Shown here: one piece after another, positions 15,655-33,310 of the stretch
Position numbering within the stretch: position 1 is the stretch's first letter
Layout of the letters: each line of letters opens with the position of its first letter
NCBI RefSeq assembly: GCF_000758325.1
Contig: NZ_CP009459.1
Coordinates: 1,302,001-1,366,000 of the forward strand
DNA: 64,000 nucleotides
Reading direction: 5' to 3'
Source of the DNA: Cedecea neteri
GTDB taxonomy: Bacteria > Pseudomonadota > Gammaproteobacteria > Enterobacterales > Enterobacteriaceae
The notes under the pieces: generated by a model
Told to the model about the DNA's origin: nothing
What the model saw: the letters and a program-made list of their open reading frames with translations, nothing else
The model's database searches: none
Program-made: the position numbers and the translations under genes

Positions 15655-16683
15655 ATGAACTCCTCTCTTAAACCCTTCAATACCTTCGGTATTCAGGCAA
15701 CTGCGGCACATATTGTTATCGCTGAATCTGTACAACAGCTTACTGAAGCATGGGCAGAATCGACGCAGGCTCATCAGCCAGTCCTTATTCTGGGGGAAGG
15801 CAGTAACGTTCTTTTCCTCGAAAACTTCGAAGGCATGGTCATTATCAATCGCATTAAAGGAATTGAGATTGTTGAGACGGATGATGCCTGGTTGCTCCAT
15901 GTCGGCGCTGGTGAAAACTGGCATCACCTCGTGGAATATACTCTCCAACAAGGCATGCCTGGTCTGGAAAACCTCGCTCTGATTCCGGGCTGTGCTGGCT
16001 CATCGCCCATTCAAAATATTGGTGCATATGGTGTTGAAATTAAACAGGTATGTAACTATGTCGATTGCGTTGAGCTAAGTAATGGCCAGGCACTGCGTTT
16101 AACAAACGCAGAATGTCGCTTTGGCTACCGGGACAGCATCTTTAAACATGACTACCAGGACCGCTTTGCAATTATTGCCGTTGGCTATCGCTTGCCTAAA
16201 GCCTGGAGGCCGGTGCTCAGCTACGGCGATCTGGCTAAACTGGATCCTGCGATTGTTACACCCCAGCAGGTTTTTGAAAGCGTCTGCAATATGAGACGCT
16301 CGAAGCTGCCCGATCCAAAAGTGAATGGTAATGCCGGCAGTTTCTTCAAAAACCCCGTTGTTAGCGCGGAACAGGCAGAAAAACTGATTTCTTGCGGCGC
16401 GAACGTCCCCCATTACCCTCAGCCAGATGGCAGCGTTAAACTTGCAGCAGGTTGGCTGATCGATCAATGCCAGTTGAAGGGATACCGCATTGGTGGAGCT
16501 GCGATTCATCGGCAACAGGCTTTGGTTATCATTAACGAAGAAAATGCCAGCAGCGCAGATATTGTTGCCCTTGCACACTACGTACGCCAACAGGTTGGTG
16601 AAAAGTTTGATGTCTGGCTTGAACCAGAAGTTCGCTTTATGGCGAGCAAAGGGGAAGCCAGTGCCGTGGAGACTATCGCGTGA
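15655..16683 (+). CDS. murB: UDP-N-acetylenolpyruvoylglucosamine reductase
   Basis: MurB reduces UDP-GlcNAc-enolpyruvate to UDP-MurNAc with NADPH, the second committed step of peptidoglycan precursor synthesis in the cytosol. The 342-residue length from the ATG at 15655 equals E. coli MurB. The FAD-binding motif GEGSNVLF, the catalytic serine in [10 protein letters not shown] and the acid in LEPEVRF are present. A second ATG three codons upstream (15646) is possible; the homologous start [12 protein letters not shown] was chosen. It overlaps birA by four bases, as in E. coli. Confidence 0.96.
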   Translation: MNSSLKPFNTFGIQATAAHIVIAESVQQLTEAWAESTQAHQPVLILGEGSNVLFLENFEGMVIINRIKGIEIVETDDAWLLHVGAGENWHHLVEYTLQQGMPGLENLALIPGCAGSSPIQNIGAYGVEIKQVCNYVDCVELSNGQALRLTNAECRFGYRDSIFKHDYQDRFAIIAVGYRLPKAWRPVLSYGDLAKLDPAIVTPQQVFESVCNMRRSKLPDPKVNGNAGSFFKNPVVSAEQAEKLISCGANVPHYPQPDGSVKLAAGWLIDQCQLKGYRIGGAAIHRQQALVIINEENASSADIVALAHYVRQQVGEKFDVWLEPEVRFMASKGEASAVETIA

Positions 16684-17642
16684 AAGACAATCGAGTTCCG
16701 TTAACGTTAATTGGTATTCTGGCAGACGGTGAGTTTCATTCAGGTGAGCAGCTGGGTGAGCAGTTAGGGATGAGTCGTGCGGCCATTAATAAGCACGTAC
16801 AGACTCTGCGAGACTGGGGTATTGACGTATTTACCGTGCCGGGGAAAGGATATAGTTTGCCGGAGCCTATCCAATTACTGGATGAAGGCTTTATTAAGTC
16901 ACAAATAGCTAACGGGAGCGTGGCTGTCCTCCCGGTGATTGATTCTACCAACCAGTATCTGCTCGATCGCCTTAATTCCCTTCAATCTGGTGATGCCTGC
17001 ATAGCTGAATATCAGCAGGCCGGGCGTGGAAGACGAGGCCGTCAGTGGTTCTCGCCCTTTGGAGCAAATCTCTATTTGTCCATGTACTGGCGTCTGGAAC
17101 AGGGGCCAGCTGCGGCAATTGGGCTCAGTCTGGTTATTGGTATTGTGATGGCGGAAGTATTACAACGCCTTGGCGCTGAAGACGTCAGGGTAAAATGGCC
17201 AAATGACCTCTATCTCAATGACCGTAAGCTTGCTGGTATTCTGGTTGAACTCACCGGTAAAACAGGGGATGCAGCGCAAATCGTTATCGGCGCTGGGATC
17301 AATCTTGCAATGCGTAATGTTGCTACAGATGTGATTAATCAGGGATGGATCAACCTTCAGGAAGCTGGTATCCGCATTGACAGGAATACGTTGGCTGTCA
17401 CTCTAATCCAGGAATTACGTACGGCATTACAACTCTTTGAGCAAGAAAGTTTATTACCGTTCCTGCCTCGTTGGGAAAAACTGGATAACTTTATTAATCG
17501 GCCGGTAAAACTCATTATTGGAGAACGAGAGGTTCATGGAATATCTCGCGGCATTAATGAGCAGGGTGGATTATTGTTGGAGCAGGACGGAGTAATAAAG
17601 GCCTGGGTTGGCGGTGAGATTTCTCTGCGCGGCGTAAATTAA
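16680..17642 (+). CDS. birA: Biotin-protein ligase / biotin operon repressor
   Basis: BirA makes biotinyl-AMP, biotinylates the acetyl-CoA carboxylase carrier AccB and, as holo-dimer, represses bio genes. The 320 residues compare with 321 in E. coli. The N-terminal winged helix has [20 protein letters not shown] (helix-turn-helix); the biotinyl-AMP loop GRGRRGRQW lies near 115-123, and KWPNDLY carries the catalytic lysine region. The GTG start overlaps the murB stop (GTGA), which suggests coupled translation. Confidence 0.97.
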   Translation: MKDNRVPLTLIGILADGEFHSGEQLGEQLGMSRAAINKHVQTLRDWGIDVFTVPGKGYSLPEPIQLLDEGFIKSQIANGSVAVLPVIDSTNQYLLDRLNSLQSGDACIAEYQQAGRGRRGRQWFSPFGANLYLSMYWRLEQGPAAAIGLSLVIGIVMAEVLQRLGAEDVRVKWPNDLYLNDRKLAGILVELTGKTGDAAQIVIGAGINLAMRNVATDVINQGWINLQEAGIRIDRNTLAVTLIQELRTALQLFEQESLLPFLPRWEKLDNFINRPVKLIIGEREVHGISRGINEQGGLLLEQDGVIKAWVGGEISLRGVN

Positions 17643-17643
17643 A

Positions 17644-17668
17644 GAGAGGGGGAATCCCCCCTCATCTT
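17644..17668. terminator. Probable bidirectional terminator between birA and coaA
   Basis: GAGGGGG (17646-17652) pairs with CCCCCTC (17657-17663). T-rich stretches on both sides (TTATTATTTT rightward, TCTTTAATTT leftward) are consistent with ending both convergent genes, though neither run is uninterrupted. Confidence 0.55.
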
Positions 17669-17669
17669 A

Positions 17670-18623
17670 TTATTTTCTCAGCTTGACACAATCAACGGCA
17701 TGATTAGCACTTTTTGTCATAATCAAGCTTGCACGATCTCGTGTTGGTAATATGTTTTGTTTTAAATTCAATAAATTAATTTCATTCCATAGCTGCGTTG
17801 CAATGTTTATCGCTTCATCTTTAGAGAGCTTTGCATAGCTGTGGAAATAAGAGTTTGGATCGGTGAATGCACCTTCACGGAACTTTAAGAACCGATTTAT
17901 ATACCAATTCTGTAATAGTTCTTCCGGCGCATCTACATATATAGAAAAATCTACGAAGTCAGAAACAAATACATGATGTGGGTCGTGAGGATAATCCATT
18001 CCGCTTTGCAGAACGTTTAACCCTTCCAGAATCAAGATATCCGGCTGGGCAACGGTCTTATCGCCCTCGGGGATCACGTCGTACACCAAATGTGAGTACA
18101 CAGGTGCCGTCACGTTGGTTGCGCCAGATTTGATGTCAGAGACAAACTTCACCAGGCGATGCATATCATAGGATTGAGGGAAACCTTTCTTCTTCATCAA
18201 ATTGCGCTCTTTAAGCACTTTATTTGGATGAAGGAAGCCGTCGGTGGTAATCAGTTCAACCTGACGATGCTCAGGCCAACGGCTGAGTAGCGCCTGCAGC
18301 ACACGCGCTGTCGTGCTCTTTCCGACAGCCACGCTTCCCGCAATACTGATGATGTAGGGAATACGTTGGCCATTGGTGCCAAGGAACTGCTCGAGTACTG
18401 CCTGGCGCCGTAGGTTTGAACTGATATAGAAATTGAGCAGACGAGACAGCGGCAGATAAATCTCCGCCACCTCTTCCAGGGAGAGGTCTTCGTTAATGCC
18501 TTTTAACCGGGCGATTTCCCCTTCGGTTAACGTCATGGGAACAGAGTCACGCAATGCTGCCCATTGGCTCCGGTCAAATTGTAGATAAGGGGTTGTTGCC
18601 AACATTTGCTCTTTATTACTCAT
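17670..18623 (-). CDS. coaA: Pantothenate kinase, type I
   Basis: CoaA phosphorylates pantothenate, the rate-setting step of coenzyme A synthesis, and is feedback-inhibited by CoA. The P-loop GSVAVGKST is near residue 96 and the family signature [10 protein letters not shown] follows. The chosen ATG gives 317 residues beginning MSNKEQ, against 316 in E. coli (MSIKEQ). An ATG two codons upstream (18629) has an equally weak ribosome site and cannot be excluded. The gene converges on murB-birA. Confidence 0.95.
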   Translation of the reverse strand: MSNKEQMLATTPYLQFDRSQWAALRDSVPMTLTEGEIARLKGINEDLSLEEVAEIYLPLSRLLNFYISSNLRRQAVLEQFLGTNGQRIPYIISIAGSVAVGKSTTARVLQALLSRWPEHRQVELITTDGFLHPNKVLKERNLMKKKGFPQSYDMHRLVKFVSDIKSGATNVTAPVYSHLVYDVIPEGDKTVAQPDILILEGLNVLQSGMDYPHDPHHVFVSDFVDFSIYVDAPEELLQNWYINRFLKFREGAFTDPNSYFHSYAKLSKDEAINIATQLWNEINLLNLKQNILPTRDRASLIMTKSANHAVDCVKLRK

Positions 18624-19033
18624 AAGCATGCTTCTGCCTGTAATTCAGGACAAAATTTACGCGCTACATTCTCGAACGCAAGTAATCAGACGTTGTGTAT
18701 AAAAAGTATGCCGCGTATTTAACTTTTCAACAGTGGGCAGGAGGGTAACACCTGAATGAAGAGAACGATAAGAAAAAATCAACAACATTGATGTATTACG
18801 GCGGGTGCATCACGTTGCGCTTGCAGTGAAAGAAGGGGCTGCGAGCTATTTTAGAGGGACAGTCTTATTTCTGATGATTATTATTTGTCATTCAGGCATC
18901 GTCAGGCACCTACTCCCAGGAAAAACGGATGCCGGGAACGATGAAAATTTGCTCTCAATTGGTGCTTTAGCCGCCATATTCTCGAGATCTAGCGCAAAAT
19001 ATGAGCGGTAGTGCATTTTATGCGATTTTTTTG
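18624..19033. other. Intergenic region between coaA and the tRNA operon
   Basis: About 410 bases without a convincing gene. It should contain the coaA promoter and upstream activating (possibly Fis) sites for the tRNA-tufB operon. A 68-codon open frame at 18805-19011 has no ribosome site and resembles nothing I recognise. Confidence 0.6.
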
Positions 19034-19062
19034 TTGCATGAGCGGCGCTCTCTTCCTAGAAT
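19034..19062 (+). promoter_or_regulatory. Promoter of the thrU-tyrU-glyT-thrT-tufB operon
   Basis: -35 TTGCAT (19034-19039), 17-base spacer, -10 TAGAAT (19057-19062), followed by the GC-rich discriminator GCGCGC typical of stringently controlled stable-RNA promoters. Confidence 0.8.
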
Positions 19063-19076
19063 GCGCGCTACTTGAT

Positions 19077-19152
<76 letters not shown>

Positions 19153-19164
19153 TCAAGTACCCCA

Positions 19165-19249
<85 letters not shown>

Positions 19250-19366
19250 TATTCGGCAACGCATTGCGAAGCCCGGTGCGATAAACGAACAGTTTGTCGA
19301 CCCGAATACTGAGAGGCCTTCTCTCATATTCACTACAGAAAGATTCAGGTAGCCGAGTTCCAGGAT

Positions 19367-19441
<75 letters not shown>

Positions 19442-19450
19442 ACAAGATGT

Positions 19451-19526
19451 GCTGATATAGCTCAGTTGGTAGAGCGCACCCTTGGTAAGGGTGAGGTCGG
19501 CAGTTCGAATCTGCCTATCAGCACCA
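19451..19526 (+). tRNA. thrT: tRNA-Thr (anticodon GGT)
   Basis: 76 bases, GCTGATATAGCTC to CAGCACCA, anticodon loop TTGGTAA. Confidence 0.98.
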
Positions 19527-19602
19527 CTTCTTTATCTCCTCCCTGTTTCTCTTCTGTTAATGCATTCAGCTAATTCAGGCATATGCCTGGTTGATGTGGT
19601 GA

Positions 19603-20823
<1,221 letters not shown>

Positions 20824-20855
20824 TCGCTGATAACATTTGACGCAATGCACAAGAA

Positions 20856-20880
20856 GAGGGCATCATTTGATGCCCTTTTT
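20856..20880 (+). terminator. Rho-independent terminator after tufB
   Basis: GGGCATCA (20858-20865) pairs with TGATGCCC (20868-20875), followed by TTTTT. Confidence 0.92.
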
Positions 20881-21057
20881 GTACGCTTTCGAACCAGAAC
20901 CTGGCTCATCAGTGATTTTTTACCGATAATCATTGCTGAGACAGGCTCTGAAGATGGCGTTTATGCCGGGTAGTGTCTGAAAAGAGCCATTCGGTTTGGT
21001 TTGCCTCGCAGTGGCGGGGCAAAAGTGTTTGTCTGATTTATTGTGACAGGTTGGTTT

Positions 21058-21441
21058 ATGAGTGCGAATACCGAAGCTCAAGGGAGCGGGCGTGGCCTCG
21101 AAGCGATGAAGTGGCTGGCAGTAGTCGTTTTGCTGCTCGTGGCAATCGTGGGCAACTACATTTATCGTGATATCACTCTGCCGCTTCGAGCACTGGCTGT
21201 GGTCATTCTGATTGCAGCAGCAGGTGGTGTTGCGCTGCTGACGGTAAAAGGCAAAGCAACCGTAGCGTTTGCTCGTGAAGCAAGAACGGAAGTACGTAAG
21301 GTTATTTGGCCTACTCGCCAGGAAACTCTGCACACCACTTTAATCGTGGCAGCGGTTACCGCTGTGATGTCACTGATTCTGTGGGGGCTGGATGGTATTC
21401 TGGTCCGCCTGGTATCTTTTATTACTGGCCTGAGGTTCTGA
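21058..21441 (+). CDS. secE: Preprotein translocase subunit SecE
   Basis: SecE clamps SecY in the inner-membrane export channel. The 127 residues from the ATG at 21058 ([11 protein letters not shown]) match E. coli SecE, with three membrane helices at about 19-36, 45-63 and 93-111. The conserved cytoplasmic segment [12 protein letters not shown] precedes the last helix. A GTG five codons upstream is not supported. nusG starts one base after the stop, so the two form one operon. Confidence 0.97.
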   Translation: MSANTEAQGSGRGLEAMKWLAVVVLLLVAIVGNYIYRDITLPLRALAVVILIAAAGGVALLTVKGKATVAFAREARTEVRKVIWPTRQETLHTTLIVAAVTAVMSLILWGLDGILVRLVSFITGLRF

Positions 21442-21442
21442 G

Positions 21443-21988
21443 ATGTCTGAAGCCCCTAAAAAGCGTTGGTACGTCGTTCAGGCGTTTTCCGGTTTTGAAG
21501 GTCGTGTAGCCACGTCGCTGCGCGAACATATCAAACTCCATAATATGGAAGAGCTGTTTGGCGAAGTGATGGTTCCAACCGAAGAGGTTGTTGAAATCCG
21601 CGGTGGCCAACGCCGTAAGAGCGAACGTAAATTCTTCCCGGGTTACGTTCTGGTCCAGATGGTGATGAACGATGCGAGCTGGCACCTGGTGCGTAGCGTT
21701 CCGCGCGTAATGGGTTTCATCGGCGGGACTTCCGATCGTCCAGCCCCAATCAGCGATAAAGAAGTTGATGCGATCATGAACCGCCTGCAGCAGGTGGGTG
21801 ACAAGCCGCGTCCGAAAACGCTGTTTGAACCAGGTGAAATGGTTCGCGTTAATGACGGTCCATTTGCGGACTTCAACGGTGTAGTGGAAGAAGTGGATTA
21901 CGAGAAGAGCCGCCTGAAGGTTTCCGTTTCCATCTTTGGTCGTGCAACACCGGTTGAGCTGGATTTTGCTCAGGTGGAAAAAGCCTGA
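21443..21988 (+). CDS. nusG: Transcription termination/antitermination factor NusG
   Basis: NusG binds the RNA polymerase clamp, and links it to Rho or to ribosomal S10. 181 residues, identical in length to E. coli. The N-terminal NGN domain ([16 protein letters not shown] at its start) is followed by a linker and the KOW domain with [19 protein letters not shown]. It is encoded directly after secE and ended by a strong hairpin. Confidence 0.98.
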   Translation: MSEAPKKRWYVVQAFSGFEGRVATSLREHIKLHNMEELFGEVMVPTEEVVEIRGGQRRKSERKFFPGYVLVQMVMNDASWHLVRSVPRVMGFIGGTSDRPAPISDKEVDAIMNRLQQVGDKPRPKTLFEPGEMVRVNDGPFADFNGVVEEVDYEKSRLKVSVSIFGRATPVELDFAQVEKA

Positions 21989-22026
21989 TAATTTGATCGT
22001 TTAAGCAGCGATTGTTCATTGCACAG

Positions 22027-22059
22027 GGCGCGAAATTGGCATACAATTTCGCGCCTTTT
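22027..22059 (+). terminator. Terminator after secE-nusG
   Basis: GGCGCGAAATT (22027-22037) pairs perfectly with AATTTCGCGCC (22045-22055), followed by TTTTGTTTTT. Confidence 0.9.
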
Positions 22060-22094
22060 GTTTTTATGTGTCCAGTACACGTAAGACGTTTATT

Positions 22095-23279
<1,185 letters not shown>

Positions 23280-23287
23280 TAATCGCC

Positions 23288-23316
23288 TTTACGCGGGCGA
23301 AAGATTAGTCTATTAT
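23288..23316 (+). promoter_or_regulatory. Promoter of rplJL-rpoBC
   Basis: -35 TTTACG (23288-23293), 17-base spacer, -10 TATTAT (23311-23316), placed just after rplA where E. coli has the L10 promoter. Confidence 0.7.
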
Positions 23317-23362
23317 CTTACGCCCGTTGTTCTGTTTAGGCAGAACACAAAGAATTTTCGGT

Positions 23363-23569
23363 TGGAGCCTGGCCTTATCCAGGCCTCCGTCCAAGACCGC
23401 AGGTGTTTCGCAAGAGACTTAATTGCCTGCGTAGACGGTGACAGAACCTGAAGAATATTTTTAGATAGTCTTTAGCTTGTTTCTGCTCACCGTATGTAGA
23501 CGCACTTTTCCATTTTGGTTAAGTGCGAAGTGAGTTTCGGGACGTTTCGTCCCGGCTAAAACCCAGGAG
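23363..23569 (+). ncRNA. L10 leader (ribosomal protein autoregulatory structure)
   Basis: The leader upstream of rplJ has hairpin GAGCCTGG...CCAGGCCTC, the segment GTAGACGGTGACAGAAC and, next to the start site, CGGGAC/GTCCCG (23538-23554) followed by the Shine-Dalgarno AGGAG. The arrangement matches the E. coli L10 leader, to which L10-(L7/L12) binds to repress translation. Confidence 0.85.
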
Positions 23570-23578
23570 CAAAAGCTA

Positions 23579-24076
23579 ATGGCTTTAAATCTTCAAGACA
23601 AACAAGCGATTGTTGCTGAAGTCAGCGAAGTAGCCAAAGGCGCGCTGTCTGCAGTAGTTGCGGATTCCCGTGGCGTTACTGTAGACAAAATGACCGAACT
23701 GCGTAAAGCAGGTCGCGAAGCCGGCGTTTACATGCGTGTTGTTCGTAACACCCTGCTGCGCCGTGTTGTTGAAGGTACTCAGTTTGAGTGCCTGAAAGAC
23801 GCGTTCGTTGGTCCGACCCTGATTGCATATTCTATGGAACACCCGGGCGCTGCTGCTCGTCTGTTCAAAGAGTTCGCTAAAGCGAATGCAAAATTTGAGG
23901 TCAAAGCCGCTGCCTTTGAAGGTGAGCTGATCCCGGCGTCGCAAATCGACCGCCTGGCAACTCTGCCGACCTACGAAGAAGCAATTGCACGCCTGATGGC
24001 AACCATGAAAGAAGCTTCGGCTGGCAAACTGGTTCGTACTCTGGCTGCTGTACGCGATGCGAAAGAAGCTGCTTAA
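23579..24076 (+). CDS. rplJ: Ribosomal protein L10 (uL10)
   Basis: L10 anchors the L7/L12 dimers of the ribosomal stalk and, with them, represses its own mRNA. 165 residues as in E. coli; starts [12 protein letters not shown], contains the rRNA-binding VRNTLLRR region, and the C-terminal helix binds L7/L12. The long leader and coupling to rplL fit autogenous control. Confidence 0.98.
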   Translation: MALNLQDKQAIVAEVSEVAKGALSAVVADSRGVTVDKMTELRKAGREAGVYMRVVRNTLLRRVVEGTQFECLKDAFVGPTLIAYSMEHPGAAARLFKEFAKANAKFEVKAAAFEGELIPASQIDRLATLPTYEEAIARLMATMKEASAGKLVRTLAAVRDAKEAA

Positions 24077-24142
24077 TCGCAGTTTTCTTTATCAAGTATT
24101 CGCTTACGTATAAACTTATTCTGATATTCAGGAACAATTTAA

Positions 24143-24508
24143 ATGTCTATCACTAAAGATCAAATCATTGAAGCAGTATCCGCTATGTCCGTAATGGACG
24201 TTGTAGAACTGATCTCTGCAATGGAAGAAAAATTCGGTGTTTCTGCTGCTGCTGCTGTAGCTGTTGCTGCTGGCCCAGCTGAAGCTGCTGAAGAAAAAAC
24301 TGAGTTCGACGTTATTCTGAAATCTGCTGGCGCTAACAAAGTTGCCGTAATCAAAGCAGTTCGTGGCGCAACTGGCCTGGGTCTGAAAGAAGCTAAAGAC
24401 CTGGCAGAAACCCCGAATGCCGTTCTGAAAGAAGGCATCAGCAAAGACGACGCAGAAGCTCTGAAAAAATCTCTGGAAGAAGCTGGCGCTGAAGTTGAAG
24501 TTAAATAA
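24143..24508 (+). CDS. rplL: Ribosomal protein L7/L12 (bL12)
   Basis: The multicopy stalk protein recruits translational GTPases. 121 residues. N-terminal dimerisation domain, alanine-rich hinge ([17 protein letters not shown] near 40-56) and the C-terminal factor-binding domain with [20 protein letters not shown] are visible. It follows rplJ after 66 bases. Confidence 0.98.
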   Translation: MSITKDQIIEAVSAMSVMDVVELISAMEEKFGVSAAAAVAVAAGPAEAAEEKTEFDVILKSAGANKVAVIKAVRGATGLGLKEAKDLAETPNAVLKEGISKDDAEALKKSLEEAGAEVEVK

Positions 24509-24547
24509 GCCAACCTTTCCGGTTGCAGCCTAAGTCATTAGGCTGAT

Positions 24548-24578
24548 GGCTGGTGACTTTTTAGTCACCAGCCTTTTT
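24548..24578 (+). terminator. Attenuator between rplL and rpoB
   Basis: GGCTGGTGACT (24548-24558) pairs with AGTCACCAGCC (24563-24573), followed by TTTTT. In E. coli the equivalent site ends most transcripts, leaving a fraction to read into rpoBC; the same partial role is inferred here. Confidence 0.88.
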
Positions 24579-24632
24579 GCGCTGTAGGGTGCCAGTAGTG
24601 TTTCACACTGTTTGACTGCTGGTTTCCATTCA

Positions 24633-24739
24633 ATGCATGTTTCTATCGACGCCTTAATATACTGCGACTTTCTACGCCGGGAGTTCCGGGGTAAAGCGCA
24701 ATGAAATGGTTTAAGAGTGATAGAAACAGGTATTGCGGG
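24633..24739 (+). promoter_or_regulatory. RNase III processing stem upstream of rpoB
   Basis: TGTTTCTATC (24638-24647) pairs perfectly with GATAGAAACA (24719-24728), closing a loop of about 70 bases. Position and sequence match the RNase III site of E. coli between rplL and rpoB. Confidence 0.7.
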
Positions 24740-24834
24740 GAGTGTTCCACTTTCCGGTCCACAAAATAGTGTTGCATAAACTGCCCCTTTCGACGGGCAG
24801 ATGGGTCGACTTGTCAGCGAGCTGAGGAACCCTA

Positions 24835-27800
24835 ATGGTTTACTCCTATACCGAGAAAAAACGTATTCGTAAGGATTTTGGAAAGCGTCCACAAGTACTG
24901 GACATTCCTTATCTCCTTTCTATCCAGCTTGACTCGTTCCAGAAGTTTATCGAGCAAGATCCCGAAGGACAGTACGGCCTGGAAGCAGCTTTCCGCTCCG
25001 TATTCCCGATCGCAAGCTACAGCGGTAACTCCGAGCTGCAGTATGTGAGCTATCGCCTGGGCGAACCTGTATTTGACGTTAAAGAATGTCAAATCCGTGG
25101 CGTGACGTATTCTGCTCCGCTGCGTGTAAAACTGCGTCTGGTGATCTACGAGCGCGAAGCGCCGGAAGGCACCGTTAAAGACATCAAAGAACAAGAAGTG
25201 TACATGGGCGAGATTCCGCTCATGACCGACAACGGGACCTTCGTTATCAACGGTACTGAGCGCGTTATCGTTTCTCAGCTTCACCGTAGCCCGGGTGTGT
25301 TCTTCGACAGTGACAAAGGTAAGACCCACTCTTCAGGGAAGGTGCTGTATAACGCACGTATCATCCCTTACCGTGGTTCCTGGCTGGACTTCGAATTCGA
25401 CCCGAAAGATAACCTGTTCGTGCGTATTGACCGTCGCCGCAAACTGCCTGCGACCATCATCCTGCGCGCACTGAACTACACCACTGAGCAGATCCTTGAC
25501 CTGTTCTTTGAGAAAGTTAATTTCGAAATCCGTGACAACAAGCTGCAGATGGAGCTGGTACCGGAGCGCCTGCGTGGCGAAACCGCCTCCTTCGACATCG
25601 AAGCTGACGGCAAAGTGTACGTTGAAAAAGGCCGCCGTATCACCGCGCGCCACATTCGCCAGCTGGAAAAAGACGATATCAAACATATCGAAGTTCCTGT
25701 TGAGTACATTGCCGGTAAAGTTGCGGCTAAAGACTACGTTGATGCTTCTACCGGCGAACTGATTTGCCCGGCGAACATGGAACTGTCTTTGGATCTGCTG
25801 GCCAAACTGAGCCAGTCAGGCCACAAGCGTATCGAAACGCTGTTCACCAACGACCTGGATCACGGCCCGTACATTTCTGAAACCGTACGCGTCGACCCAA
25901 CCAACGACCGCCTGAGCGCGCTGGTTGAGATCTACCGCATGATGCGTCCTGGTGAGCCACCAACACGCGAAGCAGCCGAAAGCCTGTTTGAGAATCTGTT
26001 CTTCTCTGAAGACCGCTACGATCTGTCTGCGGTAGGTCGTATGAAGTTCAACCGTTCTCTGCTGCGTGAAGAGATTGAAGGTTCCGGTATCCTGAGCAAC
26101 GACGACATCATCGAAGTGATGAAGAAGCTCATCGATATCCGTAACGGCAAAGGCGAAGTGGATGACATCGACCACCTCGGCAACCGTCGTATCCGTTCCG
26201 TAGGCGAAATGGCGGAAAACCAATTCCGTGTTGGCCTGGTGCGTGTTGAGCGTGCGGTGAAAGAGCGTCTGTCTCTGGGCGATCTGGATACCCTGATGCC
26301 TCAGGACATGATCAACGCCAAGCCAATCTCTGCGGCAGTGAAAGAGTTCTTCGGTTCCAGCCAGCTGTCTCAGTTCATGGACCAGAACAACCCGCTGTCC
26401 GAGATTACGCACAAACGTCGTATCTCCGCGTTGGGCCCAGGCGGTCTGACCCGTGAGCGCGCGGGCTTCGAAGTACGTGACGTACACCCAACCCACTACG
26501 GTCGTGTGTGTCCAATCGAAACCCCTGAAGGTCCAAACATCGGCCTGATCAACTCCCTGTCCGTGTACGCACAGACTAACGAATACGGCTTCCTTGAGAC
26601 TCCGTATCGTCGCGTGGTTGACGGTGTTGTGACCGACGAAATTCATTACCTGTCTGCTATCGAAGAAGGTAACTACGTCATCGCTCAGGCGAACACTAAC
26701 CTGAACGAAGAAGGCCGTTTCGTAGACGACCTCGTTACCTGCCGTAGCAAAGGCGAATCCAGCTTGTTCAGCAACGACCAGGTTGACTACATGGACGTTT
26801 CCACCCAGCAGGTGGTTTCCGTCGGTGCGTCCCTGATCCCGTTCCTGGAACACGATGACGCCAACCGTGCATTGATGGGTGCGAACATGCAACGTCAGGC
26901 GGTTCCAACTCTGCGTGCTGATAAGCCGCTGGTTGGTACCGGTATGGAACGTGCTGTAGCCGTTGACTCCGGTGTTACTGCCGTAGCTAAACGTGGCGGT
27001 ACCGTTCAGTACGTTGATGCATCCCGTATCGTTATCAAAGTTAACGAAGACGAGATGTACCCAGGCGAAGCGGGTATCGACATCTACAACCTGACCAAGT
27101 ACACCCGTTCTAACCAGAACACCTGCATCAACCAGATGCCTTGTGTGTCCCTGGGTGAGCCGATCGAACGTGGCGACGTGCTGGCAGACGGCCCGTCTAC
27201 CGACCTCGGTGAGCTGGCGCTTGGCCAGAACATGCGCGTAGCGTTCATGCCTTGGAACGGTTACAACTTCGAAGACTCCATCCTCGTATCCGAGCGTGTT
27301 GTTCAGGAAGACCGTTTCACCACCATCCACATTCAGGAACTGGCTTGTGTGTCTCGCGACACCAAACTGGGGCCAGAAGAGATCACTGCTGACATCCCTA
27401 ACGTGGGTGAAGCTGCGCTCTCCAAACTGGATGAATCCGGTATCGTGTACATCGGTGCTGAAGTGACCGGCGGTGATATTCTGGTTGGTAAGGTAACGCC
27501 GAAAGGTGAAACCCAGCTGACGCCAGAAGAAAAACTGCTGCGTGCAATCTTCGGTGAGAAAGCGTCTGACGTTAAAGACTCTTCCCTGCGCGTACCAAAC
27601 GGTGTTTCCGGTACTGTTATCGACGTTCAGGTCTTCACCCGCGATGGTGTGGAAAAAGACAAACGTGCGCTGGAAATCGAAGAGATGCAGCTGAAGCAGG
27701 CTAAGAAAGACCTGTCTGAAGAACTGCAGATCCTCGAAGCGGGTCTGTTCAGCCGTATCTATGCCGTGCTGGTTTCCGGTGGTGTTGAAGCTGACAAGCT

Positions 27801-28863
27801 CGACAAACTGCCACGTGACCGCTGGCTGGAACTGGGCCTGACCGACGAAGAGAAGCAAAACCAGCTGGAGCAGCTGGCAGAGCAGTACGACGAGCTGAAG
27901 CACGAGTTTGAGAAGAAACTCGAAGCTAAGCGCCGCAAAATCACTCAGGGCGATGACCTGGCACCTGGCGTGCTGAAAATCGTGAAAGTGTATCTGGCCG
28001 TTAAACGTCAGATTCAACCTGGTGACAAGATGGCAGGTCGTCACGGGAACAAAGGTGTTATCTCCAAGATCAACCCGATCGAAGATATGCCATACGATGA
28101 AAACGGCACGCCGGTAGACATCGTACTGAACCCGCTGGGCGTACCATCTCGTATGAACATCGGTCAGATCCTGGAAACCCACCTGGGTATGGCTGCGAAA
28201 GGCATTGGCGAGAAGATCAACGCCATGCTGAAACAGCAGCAGGAAGTCGCGAAACTGCGCGAATTCATCCAGAAAGCGTATGACTTGGGTACAGACGTTC
28301 GTCAGAAGGTTGATCTGAATACCTTCACCGACGAAGAAGTTCTGCGTCTGGCTGAAAACCTGAAAAAAGGTATGCCGATTGCTACTCCGGTATTCGACGG
28401 TGCAAAAGAGTCGGAAATCAAAGAGCTGCTGCAACTCGGCGGTCTGCCATCTTCTGGTCAGATTACCCTGTTCGACGGCCGTACCGGTGAACAGTTTGAG
28501 CGTCAGGTAACCGTAGGTTACATGTACATGCTGAAACTGAACCACTTGGTTGACGATAAGATGCACGCGCGTTCTACCGGTTCTTACAGCCTGGTTACTC
28601 AGCAGCCGCTGGGTGGTAAGGCTCAGTTCGGTGGTCAGCGCTTCGGTGAGATGGAAGTGTGGGCGCTTGAAGCATATGGCGCTGCATATACCCTGCAGGA
28701 AATGCTGACCGTTAAGTCTGATGACGTGAACGGCCGTACCAAGATGTATAAGAACATCGTGGATGGCAACCATCAGATGGAACCGGGCATGCCGGAATCC
28801 TTCAACGTTCTGTTGAAAGAGATCCGTTCGCTGGGTATCAACATCGAGCTGGAAGACGAGTAA
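24835..28863 (+). CDS. rpoB: RNA polymerase beta subunit
   Basis: Catalytic-core subunit of RNA polymerase; 1342 residues, identical in length to E. coli. The rifampicin cluster reads [20 protein letters not shown] and [10 protein letters not shown], so the usual resistance positions (516, 526, 531 in E. coli numbering) look wild type. The switch region and [12 protein letters not shown], which lies near the active site, are present. It starts at ATG 24835 after a leader of 326 bases and is followed by rpoC after 75 bases. Confidence 0.99.
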   Translation: MVYSYTEKKRIRKDFGKRPQVLDIPYLLSIQLDSFQKFIEQDPEGQYGLEAAFRSVFPIASYSGNSELQYVSYRLGEPVFDVKECQIRGVTYSAPLRVKLRLVIYEREAPEGTVKDIKEQEVYMGEIPLMTDNGTFVINGTERVIVSQLHRSPGVFFDSDKGKTHSSGKVLYNARIIPYRGSWLDFEFDPKDNLFVRIDRRRKLPATIILRALNYTTEQILDLFFEKVNFEIRDNKLQMELVPERLRGETASFDIEADGKVYVEKGRRITARHIRQLEKDDIKHIEVPVEYIAGKVAAKDYVDASTGELICPANMELSLDLLAKLSQSGHKRIETLFTNDLDHGPYISETVRVDPTNDRLSALVEIYRMMRPGEPPTREAAESLFENLFFSEDRYDLSAVGRMKFNRSLLREEIEGSGILSNDDIIEVMKKLIDIRNGKGEVDDIDHLGNRRIRSVGEMAENQFRVGLVRVERAVKERLSLGDLDTLMPQDMINAKPISAAVKEFFGSSQLSQFMDQNNPLSEITHKRRISALGPGGLTRERAGFEVRDVHPTHYGRVCPIETPEGPNIGLINSLSVYAQTNEYGFLETPYRRVVDGVVTDEIHYLSAIEEGNYVIAQANTNLNEEGRFVDDLVTCRSKGESSLFSNDQVDYMDVSTQQVVSVGASLIPFLEHDDANRALMGANMQRQAVPTLRADKPLVGTGMERAVAVDSGVTAVAKRGGTVQYVDASRIVIKVNEDEMYPGEAGIDIYNLTKYTRSNQNTCINQMPCVSLGEPIERGDVLADGPSTDLGELALGQNMRVAFMPWNGYNFEDSILVSERVVQEDRFTTIHIQELACVSRDTKLGPEEITADIPNVGEAALSKLDESGIVYIGAEVTGGDILVGKVTPKGETQLTPEEKLLRAIFGEKASDVKDSSLRVPNGVSGTVIDVQVFTRDGVEKDKRALEIEEMQLKQAKKDLSEELQILEAGLFSRIYAVLVSGGVEADKLDKLPRDRWLELGLTDEEKQNQLEQLAEQYDELKHEFEKKLEAKRRKITQGDDLAPGVLKIVKVYLAVKRQIQPGDKMAGRHGNKGVISKINPIEDMPYDENGTPVDIVLNPLGVPSRMNIGQILETHLGMAAKGIGEKINAMLKQQQEVAKLREFIQKAYDLGTDVRQKVDLNTFTDEEVLRLAENLKKGMPIATPVFDGAKESEIKELLQLGGLPSSGQITLFDGRTGEQFERQVTVGYMYMLKLNHLVDDKMHARSTGSYSLVTQQPLGGKAQFGGQRFGEMEVWALEAYGAAYTLQEMLTVKSDDVNGRTKMYKNIVDGNHQMEPGMPESFNVLLKEIRSLGINIELEDE

Positions 28864-28938
28864 TCGTTGCTCAAAAGGTCCAGGGTGCCCGGCTAACGCC
28901 GGGCATCACAGAGTGCTAACTCCGACGGGAGCAAATCC

Positions 28939-33159
<4,221 letters not shown>

Positions 33160-33182
33160 TCGTGCGATACGCCTGAAATAAA

Positions 33183-33207
33183 AAACCCGCTTCGGCGGGT
33201 TTTTTTA
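33183..33207 (+). terminator. Terminator of the rplJL-rpoBC operon
   Basis: CCCGC-TTCG-GCGGG (33186-33199) flanked by AAAAA and TTTTTTT. Confidence 0.95.
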
Positions 33208-33310
33208 TGTCTGAAATCGGTGAAAAACAGGTACTCGATCGTGTTTCAGGACGATTTGCCCAGCGAAGACAAACAGAATGCAGCTCTGTTTACTTCACCG
33301 GAGAATCACA

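Noticed and set aside
18805..19011. 68-codon open frame upstream of the tRNA operon
   Set aside because: No ribosome site, no homology recognised, unusual composition; the region is better read as promoter and upstream control DNA.
24579..24834. Additional gene between rplL and rpoB
   Set aside because: No start with ribosome site; the sequence is explained by the attenuator and the RNase III stem.
25816..28773. Very long open frames antisense to rpoB (985 codons), rpoC (731) and tufB (408)
   Set aside because: They mirror strongly biased codons of highly expressed genes, have no ribosome sites and no recognisable domains; the sense proteins are certain.
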